From an uncultured Clostridium sp. (GTDB lineage Bacteria > Bacillota > Clostridia > Lachnospirales > Lachnospiraceae): DNA of 6,218 bases. The stretch is taken from the NCBI GenBank assembly GCA_905192625.1, contig CAJJLI010000144.1, positions 1 through 6,218 on the forward strand, written 5' to 3'. Each line of letters opens with the position of its first letter. Position 1 is the first letter of the stretch. Both the position numbers and the translations under genes were made by a program. The notes under the pieces were generated by a model. It had not been told where the DNA came from, did no database searches, and worked only from the letters and a program-made list of their open reading frames with translations. Shown here piece after piece: positions 1-4,555 of this stretch.

Positions 1-1003
1 GTGCTACCTCTGGTATATCAGCAACATCAATCATAAATTCATCCATACATACTCTTCCTACCATTGGAGCACTCTTACCATGTATTAAGACCCTACCTCG
101 ATTTGACAATGCTCTTGAATAACCATCTCCATATCCAACCGGTATTGTTGCTATTCGCATTAATTTATCCGTAACAAAGGTACTTCCATATCCAATACCA
201 TGCCCGGCTTCTAACTCTTTTACATAGGAAATATGTGTTTTTAATTCCATGGCTGGTTTGATTGCTAAGTTATATTTGTTCACCTCTTCCGACGGATATA
301 ACCCATAGGTAGTTATACCACATCGAACCATATCGAGGTTGGCATAATTCATATCGACAATGCCTGCACTATTGGAGGCATGCTTTAAACGAATATTAAC
401 CCCAGCCTCTGCAAGTTCTGTCGTAAAGCGAACAAAAGTAGCAAGTTGCTCATCTGCGGATGTTTTATCCTTCATATCAGCACAAGCAAAATGCGTAAAA
501 ATTCCTTCTATATCGATATGCTCTAATTTACTAATCTTTATAATTTCATCTATGCTTTCTCTACAAGGTTGATATCCGATGCGTCCCATACCTGTATCTA
601 TTTTAATATGGACTTTGGCTACTTTTCCTTGACGCTTTGCTTCTTCATCCATTTGTTTGGCTATTTCAAATTGAAATACGGTTTGTGTAATATCATATGC
701 AATTACTTCATTTAGTTGTTCCACTGCGGTGTAACCTAATATTAAAATTGGTTTGTCAATTCCAGAATTTCTTAGTTCAATCCCTTCCTCAACAATTGCC
801 ACCCCATAAGCATCCACCAAATCGTTTAATTCTCTAGCAATTGGCACAGCCCCATGACCATATCCATCTGCTTTTATAATCGCCATGATCTTTGTTCCAT
901 TTTTTAATGTATCTTTTGCAGCTTTAATATTTTCCGATATTGTATCTAAATCAATCGTTGCATAAACTCTATAGTACTTCTCACTATATACTTCTTCTTT
1001 CAT
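1..1003 (-). CDS. alr: Alanine racemase, C-terminus cut by window edge
   Basis: PLP-dependent enzyme that interconverts L- and D-alanine in the cytoplasm and so supplies D-alanine for peptidoglycan. 334 residues are visible. The family is usually about 370-390 long, so roughly 40-55 C-terminal residues lie beyond the left edge. Visible landmarks are AIIKADGYGHG with the PLP lysine at K44, the KIDTGMGR strand at 134-141 (matching the carbamylated lysine and the PLP-contacting arginine of Geobacillus Alr), GIGYGS with the second catalytic base Y272, and VGRVCMD ending at D321. The residue after CMD is E322, where most homologues I recall have Q. The ATG at 1003 is chosen because GGAGGT lies 11 bases upstream. 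That ribosome binding site and the start are inside the end of nnr (20-base overlap), which suggests translational coupling. I see no separate promoter. Family identification is secure. Confidence 0.97.
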   Translation of the reverse strand, partial: MKEEVYSEKYYRVYATIDLDTISENIKAAKDTLKNGTKIMAIIKADGYGHGAVPIARELNDLVDAYGVAIVEEGIELRNSGIDKPILILGYTAVEQLNEVIAYDITQTVFQFEIAKQMDEEAKRQGKVAKVHIKIDTGMGRIGYQPCRESIDEIIKISKLEHIDIEGIFTHFACADMKDKTSADEQLATFVRFTTELAEAGVNIRLKHASNSAGIVDMNYANLDMVRCGITTYGLYPSEEVNKYNLAIKPAMELKTHISYVKELEAGHGIGYGSTFVTDKLMRIATIPVGYGDGYSRALSNRGRVLIHGKSAPMVGRVCMDEFMIDVADIPEVA

Positions 1004-2522
1004 TTTCCCTAATTACCTCCGGTAATGCCTCTAAGATATCACTTGCGAGCATGGAATGATATCCTTTTTTTTCTGCTGCCACATCTCCTGCCAAACCATG
1101 AATGTATACGCCCAGTTCTGCTGCTTCATAATTCTTTAAACCGGAAGCAATCAATCCTGCAATGATACCGGTTAGAACATCTCCACTTCCACCAGTTGCC
1201 ATACCATGATTTCCTGACACGTTGATATATCGTTTTTCACGATGTGCTACAATTGTTCTTGCATCTTTTATTACATAGATTAATTTATTATTATAGGTAC
1301 AATATTCTGGAAAGTCAATAAAGCCTTTGATAATATCCTCCACAGTGCAGGAAAGCAAATTTGCAAGTTCTTTTAAATGCGGTGTTAGTACTGAATTTTC
1401 TGGTAACACGAACGACAATTCTCTTATCCGACTCGTAATCCCATCGCTGTTTTTATCATTCAAATCATTTGAAAGTATCTGCAGTGCATCTGCATCATAC
1501 ACTGTTGGTTTTGGTTCTTCTTTCCATAAAAGATTTAATAGTTGTTTTGATTTCTTATCTGTTGAAAGTCCTGGACCAATGACAATTGCATCTGCCCATC
1601 TTATGGCATCTGACATCACTGTTTCTAGATTATCTACTTCATATGAAGCATAAATTGCTTCCGGCAAAAGTGTTCGAATAACTTTTACACCTTCATTGGA
1701 AGTTAATACCTTAACAAGCCCACATCCCATATGATATGCTGCCTTTGCCGATAAATATGCTGCCCCTGTCATATTCGTTGAACCAGCAATGATAAGCACT
1801 TTTCCATAACTTCCTTTATTCGAATAGGAATACCTTTTAGGTATCCTCTTTAAATCATCTTTTTCAAAATAATGATACTTTGGGGAGATAGCATCGAAGG
1901 CCTCCTTTGGAAAGCCAATGTCCTCAACAACCACCTTTCCTGCATACGAAGATCCAGGAAATAAAATCAATCCAAGCTTGTTTTCTCCAAACGTAACTGT
2001 AAGATCTGCTTCCACTGCAATATTTTTAATTTTGCCAGTAGTCGCATCCACACCGGAAGGGACATCCACGGATACAATATAAGCGTCAGAGTCATTCATA
2101 GATTCAATTACTTTTTGATATTCGCCCTCAATATCTTTTTTAAGTCCAATACCAAAGATAGCATCAACAATAATATTATATTCATTCGGAAGGAATTTGG
2201 AACAGATACACATGCCTAAATTCTTAGCAATGAAAAGTTGTAGTTTTGATTCTTCTGTAAGTTTATCCATATCACCTAATATGATAAAATCAACCTTATA
2301 CCCTTTTTGATGCAAAATTCTTGCAATGGCAATACCATCTCCTCCATTATTGCCAGTTCCACATACAACTAAAATCTTACCTTCCTTCGTTGCGATGTTC
2401 TCTATATTGAAAGCGACCGTTAACGCTGCTCTTTCCATTAAAACTACAGATGGTAGCCCTATCTGCTCAATAGAATACGAATCAATTTGCTTCATTTCCT
2501 CTGCTTTTACCGCATACCTCAT
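984..2522 (-). CDS. nnr: Bifunctional NAD(P)HX epimerase / ADP-dependent NAD(P)HX dehydratase
   Basis: Repairs damaged (hydrated) NADH and NADPH in the cytoplasm. The N-terminal YjeF_N half epimerises R- and S-NAD(P)HX, and the C-terminal ribokinase-like half dehydrates S-NAD(P)HX using ADP. 512 residues, normal for the fused bacterial enzyme. Epimerase half, about 1-215: NNGGDG at 58-63, the VDAIFG segment at 119-124 and VDVPSG at 152-157. Dehydratase half, about 225-505: GKVLIIAGS at 240-248, IGPGLS at 315-320, YDADAL at 342-347, LTPH at 379-382, and the phosphate-binding N438-H-G-M-A-T-G-G-S-G-D447 loop. The ATG at 2522 is chosen because GGAAGG lies 8 bases upstream and MRYAVKAEEMKQ is the expected family N-terminus. 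An in-frame TTG 60 bases earlier (2582) has no ribosome binding site. The stop lies inside alr. Confidence 0.96.
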   Translation of the reverse strand: MRYAVKAEEMKQIDSYSIEQIGLPSVVLMERAALTVAFNIENIATKEGKILVVCGTGNNGGDGIAIARILHQKGYKVDFIILGDMDKLTEESKLQLFIAKNLGMCICSKFLPNEYNIIVDAIFGIGLKKDIEGEYQKVIESMNDSDAYIVSVDVPSGVDATTGKIKNIAVEADLTVTFGENKLGLILFPGSSYAGKVVVEDIGFPKEAFDAISPKYHYFEKDDLKRIPKRYSYSNKGSYGKVLIIAGSTNMTGAAYLSAKAAYHMGCGLVKVLTSNEGVKVIRTLLPEAIYASYEVDNLETVMSDAIRWADAIVIGPGLSTDKKSKQLLNLLWKEEPKPTVYDADALQILSNDLNDKNSDGITSRIRELSFVLPENSVLTPHLKELANLLSCTVEDIIKGFIDFPEYCTYNNKLIYVIKDARTIVAHREKRYINVSGNHGMATGGSGDVLTGIIAGLIASGLKNYEAAELGVYIHGLAGDVAAEKKGYHSMLASDILEALPEVIRENERRSI

Positions 2523-2536
2523 ATTATTTTCCTTCC
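2523..2536 (-). promoter_or_regulatory. nnr ribosome binding site, decides the start
   Basis: On the minus strand GGAAGG (2536-2531) is followed by an 8-base A/T spacer and the ATG at 2522. This favours the 512-residue Nnr over a 20-residue longer form starting at TTG 2582, before which no purine-rich motif is visible. Confidence 0.75.
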
Positions 2537-2596
2537 GATTGACCAATATCGTAATCCCATGTAAATTGTGTAATATTTCCAAGTATTGATAATATG

Positions 2597-2629
2597 AAAG
2601 CCGATGCCAATTTACTTAGCAACGGCTTT
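2597..2629 (-). terminator. Hairpin between the coiled-coil gene and nnr; possible terminator or attenuator
   Basis: AAAGCCG (2597-2603) pairs with CGGCTTT (2623-2629). After one mismatch, TGC (2605-2607) pairs with GCA (2619-2621) around an 11-base loop, giving 10 base pairs. Read with the genes (minus strand) it is followed by CATATTATC, a poor U-tract. Read on the plus strand it is followed by a much more T-rich run (TTTTGTATCTTTTT) although no plus-strand gene ends here. It starts 75 bases before nnr. It may separate rex and the coiled-coil gene from nnr-alr or partly attenuate readthrough. A weak promoter-like pair, TTGGCA (2610-2605) with AATACT (2587-2582) at 17 bases, overlaps it and could start nnr-alr transcription. 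Structure is seen; function is inferred. Confidence 0.45.
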
Positions 2630-2705
2630 TGTATCTTTTTATTAATGTTTCGTTTTCATTACGAGATTTTTAGAAACTTAAAAAGCTACTTAAGCATTGT
2701 ATGCT

Positions 2706-3338
2706 CTATGTATCTTTTAATATTCTATCGTCTAAAAACTCCATTGTTTTGGCACCAAGAACATCATGCATATAGGTATAGATTTCATTCGTCTCGGTTT
2801 CTAAGTCTTGCTTTTTTAATATCATTTCTTTTAATTGAATGCGCATATTCGCTATATTTTCTTCCAACTGCTTCACTTGCTTATTGTTATTCTCTAGCTT
2901 ATTATAACAAATAATTGCACTTGCATTCATTAACTCTGCATTCGCATTCCTAATTTCATATGGGAGCTCAGCCAACTGATCTTCTCTTTCTATCAGTTCA
3001 TCTTTTATATCCAATATTAACTTTTGATTCTTTTCTAATTTTTTCCCCTTGATTTTACCTAGAAACGAATCGTCAATTTCCATATTCTCAACAATTTCTT
3101 GCATCAATGTTTTCTTAACACGCTTTAGATTTTTAATATCGTCGACGGTTTTACCTTGCTTTTTTAATAAGGTATTGACCTTATCACGCAACTGTTTCAT
3201 TCCCGAAGTCATCTCTTGTTCTGGAAATAAAGCCAACCATCGTTCATCTAGTGTAAGTATTGGGATTTTCTTATTACGAAATATCTCTGTAAAATCAATA
3301 TTACCCTCGTTGCCTAAATTAAATTTTCGCAAGAACAT
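2706..3338 (-). CDS. Coiled-coil protein of unknown function in the rex operon
   Basis: I do not recognise a named family. The 210 residues are highly charged, with no signal peptide, membrane segment or catalytic motif. The N-terminus, about 1-45, looks like a short folded region (IPILTLDERWLALFPE at 25-40). A helical stretch rich in Lys follows at about 46-115, and a long heptad-like coiled coil at about 145-185 (KQVKQLEENIANMRIQLKEM, 153-172). It ends in a short tail, ILKDT. Only C144 could be thiol-reactive. It begins 18 bases after rex stops, with no promoter in the gap, so it is almost certainly co-transcribed with rex. The ATG at 3338 directly abuts a G-rich Shine-Dalgarno sequence. 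A TTG at 3332 would have a normal 6-base spacing and could be the true start, giving 208 residues. It is a real gene by length, context and composition. A structural or adaptor role is a guess. Confidence 0.85.
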   Translation of the reverse strand: MFLRKFNLGNEGNIDFTEIFRNKKIPILTLDERWLALFPEQEMTSGMKQLRDKVNTLLKKQGKTVDDIKNLKRVKKTLMQEIVENMEIDDSFLGKIKGKKLEKNQKLILDIKDELIEREDQLAELPYEIRNANAELMNASAIICYNKLENNNKQVKQLEENIANMRIQLKEMILKKQDLETETNEIYTYMHDVLGAKTMEFLDDRILKDT

Positions 3339-3345
3339 CCCCCCT
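3339..3345 (-). promoter_or_regulatory. Unusual G-run ribosome binding site of the coiled-coil gene
   Basis: AGGGGGG on the minus strand can pair with the anti-Shine-Dalgarno CCUCC through one G-U pair. It touches the ATG at 3338 with no spacer, which is too close for normal initiation, but lies 6 bases from an in-frame TTG at 3332. Either start adds or removes only two residues. Confidence 0.55.
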
Positions 3346-3356
3346 AAAAAAGCCTT

Positions 3357-4016
3357 TTATCTTTCTATGTTTTTTGATGACTTAACTTCTTCTGCCGCTT
3401 TTAAGTTATAAGACAAACGCATTAATGATTCTGCTAAATGAACATTTTCCACCATTACATCTTTTGGTAAATGTAAATCCGTTGGTGCAAAGTTCCAGAT
3501 CGCATGAATCCCCAAACGCACCAATTCCGCAGCTACTTGAGGAGCTTTTGCCTTTGGAATCGTAAGTGCAGCAATATTAACTGGATTCTTTTTAATAAAC
3601 TCTTCCAACTCATCCATCATTCGGATTTCAATGCCGCGAATGGAGATTCCTTCAAGCCTTGGGTTTACATCAAAAATACCACTAACGTAAAATCCACGAC
3701 GTTCAAAGTCGGTATAATTTGCTAATGCCTGGCCTAAATTACCAGCTCCAATAATGATTACATTATATTTTTTATCAAGGCCTAAAATTTTCCCAATTTC
3801 CGTGTATAAATACTCCACATTATAGCCATAGCCTTGTTGTCCAAAACCTCCGAAGTTATTCAAATCCTGGCGGATCTGTGATGCTGTCACGTTCATTTTC
3901 TCACTTAACTCCTTCGAAGAAATTCGAACAACGTCATTTTCAAGTAATTCCCCTAAATACCTGTAATAACGTGGCAGTCTTTTTATTACTGCTGATGATA
4001 TTGCCTTATCGTACAT
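3357..4016 (-). CDS. rex: Redox-sensing transcriptional repressor Rex
   Basis: Cytoplasmic homodimeric repressor that binds operators when NADH/NAD+ is low and releases them when NADH binds. In clostridia it controls fermentation and NADH-reoxidation genes. 219 residues, normal length. The N-terminal winged helix spans about 1-80, with the recognition region SQIRQDLNNFGGFGQQGYGY at 46-65, typical of Firmicutes Rex. The Rossmann NADH domain starts at about 84 with GAGNLG at 90-95 and the ribose-binding acidic position D116 in FDVNP. The C-terminal domain-swap helix lies at about 190-212. The ATG at 4016 has an excellent AAAGGAGGT (4029-4021) 4 bases upstream. rex heads the minus-strand cluster, and the coiled-coil gene follows after 18 bases. 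A consensus promoter carrying a Rex-like operator lies about 50-80 bases upstream, suggesting autorepression. Identification is secure. Confidence 0.97.
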   Translation of the reverse strand: MYDKAISSAVIKRLPRYYRYLGELLENDVVRISSKELSEKMNVTASQIRQDLNNFGGFGQQGYGYNVEYLYTEIGKILGLDKKYNVIIIGAGNLGQALANYTDFERRGFYVSGIFDVNPRLEGISIRGIEIRMMDELEEFIKKNPVNIAALTIPKAKAPQVAAELVRLGIHAIWNFAPTDLHLPKDVMVENVHLAESLMRLSYNLKAAEEVKSSKNIER

Positions 4017-4028
4017 GTAAACCTCCTT

Positions 4029-4069
4029 TAATTATACTATTAACGTCCAAATTCCTTATAGTATAATTA
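4029..4069 (-). repeat. 12-bp perfect inverted repeat between the rex -10 box and the ribosome binding site
   Basis: TAATTATACTAT (4029-4040) and ATAGTATAATTA (4058-4069) are perfect inverted copies separated by 17 bases. One arm covers most of the P1 -10 box and the other ends on the first base of the AAAGGAGGT of rex. A P1 transcript starts inside the upstream arm and could not form the full hairpin. A transcript from P2 could, placing a 12-bp stem right beside the Shine-Dalgarno sequence. It may be a two-site operator or a leader structure. The AT-rich context weakens the case. Confidence 0.5.
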
Positions 4070-4094
4070 TAGTGAATCGTTAATAATATGTCAA
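4066..4094 (-). promoter_or_regulatory. rex promoter P1, consensus SigA type
   Basis: On the minus strand TTGACA (4094-4089) and TATAAT (4071-4066) are separated by exactly 17 bases, a perfect match to the housekeeping consensus. The predicted start, near 4059, gives a leader of about 43 bases before the rex ATG. Such a strong promoter in front of a repressor gene implies that it is held down by an operator. Confidence 0.85.
4077..4094 (-). promoter_or_regulatory. Candidate Rex operator over the -35 box of P1
   Basis: The 18 bases read TTGACAT-ATTA-TTAACGA on the minus strand. Against the Rex consensus TTGTTAA-N4-TTAACAA this matches 4 of 7 bases in the first half and 6 of 7 in the second. 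It includes the whole -35 box, so bound Rex would block RNA polymerase. Autoregulation of rex is known in Firmicutes. The match is partial, and part of the first half is dictated by the -35 sequence itself. Confidence 0.45.
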
Positions 4095-4216
4095 TGTATC
4101 TAAATCCCTTGTTTAACTGCATTTTTCGTCAATTTTTATCATTATTTTTAGTATCTATCCAAGCTTTCTATGCAGAAAATCAAGTACCTATTTCTATAAA
4201 ATTGCCCATTTCCAAG

Positions 4217-4245
4217 CATTTCATTATACCTATTATAACGAAATG
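4217..4245 (-). promoter_or_regulatory. PerR-box-like dyad on the -10 box of P2
   Basis: CATTTC (4217-4222) and GAAATG (4240-4245) form the outer arms, and TTATA (4224-4228) and TATAA (4234-4238) the inner arms, around CCTAT. The central 15 bases (4224-4238) match the PerR consensus TTATAATNATTATAA at 12 of 14 defined positions. The P2 -10 box lies inside. The dyad symmetry extending beyond the -10 box argues for a protein site; the specific regulator is inference. Confidence 0.4.
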
Positions 4246-4260
4246 AAGGAATCTCGTCAA
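4232..4260 (-). promoter_or_regulatory. Second minus-strand promoter P2 upstream of rex
   Basis: TTGACG (4260-4255) and TATAAT (4237-4232) are 17 bases apart on the minus strand. The predicted start, near 4225, would give rex a leader of about 210 bases that reads through P1, or would produce a short non-coding transcript. I see no terminator between P2 and P1. Confidence 0.6.
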
Positions 4261-4302
4261 ACGCAACTTACATAATATATTCTCACCCTCCTTTTAAATA
4301 GG

Positions 4303-4323
4303 TAACTATATAAATCATAGTTA
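4303..4323. repeat. 7-bp inverted repeat, possible operator
   Basis: TAACTAT (4303-4309) and ATAGTTA (4317-4323) flank a 7-base spacer, about 90 bases upstream of the chemoreceptor -35 box and about 45 bases upstream of the P2 -35 box. It could serve either promoter, or be chance in AT-rich DNA. Confidence 0.3.
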
Positions 4324-4411
4324 ATTATATATATTATGAAAGCATGGCAATATATACAAAAATTATCCTTTTCTAAAATAAAATAATAGAGAAAAACGAT
4401 AGACAAGATAA

Positions 4412-4439
4412 TTGACTTTAGACAAAAACATGCTAAAAT
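4412..4439 (+). promoter_or_regulatory. Promoter of the chemoreceptor gene
   Basis: TTGACT (4412-4417) and TAAAAT (4434-4439) are 16 bases apart, a good SigA-type pair. The start would be near 4446, leaving a leader of about 100 bases. A direct repeat TAGACAA (4400-4406 and 4419-4425) brackets the -35 box. A motility-sigma (SigD) pattern is not convincing here. Confidence 0.6.
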
Positions 4440-4461
4440 ATACAAAAAGAACCATAATATG

Positions 4462-4505
4462 ATAAATTAAGCAAATCGAATTTAACCCATAGGTTGCTTT
4501 TTTAT
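4462..4505 (+). ncRNA. Leader hairpin in the 5' UTR of the chemoreceptor gene
   Basis: AAGCAA (4469-4474) pairs with TTGCTT (4494-4499) and, across a small internal loop, ATAAA (4462-4466) pairs with TTTAT (4501-4505). That gives 11 base pairs with a 19-base loop. The 3' arm runs into a T-tract (4498-4503), so a weak attenuator is possible. The conserved features of c-di-GMP riboswitches, common before clostridial chemoreceptors, are absent. Confidence 0.35.
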
Positions 4506-4530
4506 GATTTTATTACGTATTATAATTCCT

Positions 4531-4555
4531 GGAGGACCATATGAATGGACGCTAA
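4531..4555 (+). promoter_or_regulatory. Ribosome binding site with two competing start codons
   Basis: GGAGG (4531-4535) is followed by ATGAATG, which gives two starts. The ATG at 4541 (5-base spacing) opens a four-codon frame, Met-Asn-Gly-Arg, ending at TAA 4555. The ATG at 4545 (9-base spacing) opens the chemoreceptor. Both spacings are usable, so the mini-frame may compete with or tune initiation. Confidence 0.5.

Larger units (their letters stand above)
4017..4544. other. Divergent intergenic region between rex and the chemoreceptor gene
   Basis: 528 bases without a convincing gene. From left to right it holds the rex ribosome binding site, a 12-bp inverted repeat, rex promoter P1 with a Rex-like operator, and a featureless AT-rich stretch (about 4095-4216). 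Next come a PerR-like dyad on a second minus-strand promoter P2, an orphan Shine-Dalgarno sequence on the minus strand (4286-4295), a 7-bp dyad, the chemoreceptor promoter and a leader hairpin. A 62-codon minus-strand reading frame (4257-4445) starts at TTG with no ribosome binding site and has a hydrophobic, compositionally driven sequence, so I do not call it. Confidence 0.8.

Noticed and set aside
1327..1653. 108-codon plus-strand frame within nnr
   Set aside because: It is antisense to the conserved dehydratase domain, with no ribosome binding site. Other plus-strand frames over alr, nnr, the coiled-coil gene and rex were rejected on the same ground.
2523..2582. Longer nnr start at TTG 2582
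   Set aside because: No ribosome binding site precedes it, the extra 20 residues do not resemble the family, and the ATG at 2522 has GGAAGG at good spacing.
2693..2705. AGCAT-TGT-ATGCT mini-hairpin just after the coiled-coil gene
   Set aside because: It is only five base pairs with a three-base loop and no T-tract directly following on the gene strand, so it is probably chance.
3345..3359. Palindromic AAAAGGCTTTTTT between rex and the coiled-coil gene as a terminator
   Set aside because: The self-complementary part leaves a one-base loop and cannot fold as a terminator hairpin. The next ribosome binding site follows at once.
4257..4445. 62-codon minus-strand reading frame in the intergenic region
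   Set aside because: It starts at TTG with no ribosome binding site, its I/Y/F/L-rich sequence is what AT-rich DNA gives in any frame, and it overlaps the chemoreceptor promoter and the dyad.
4434..4461. SigD (motility sigma) promoter for the chemoreceptor
   Set aside because: TAAA with a 15-base gap leads to CATAATAT, which lacks the CCGATAT core. The SigA-type pair at 4412-4439 explains the gene better.
4446..4544. Cyclic di-GMP riboswitch in the chemoreceptor leader
   Set aside because: The roughly 100-base leader is too short and AT-rich and lacks the conserved GEMM core sequences.
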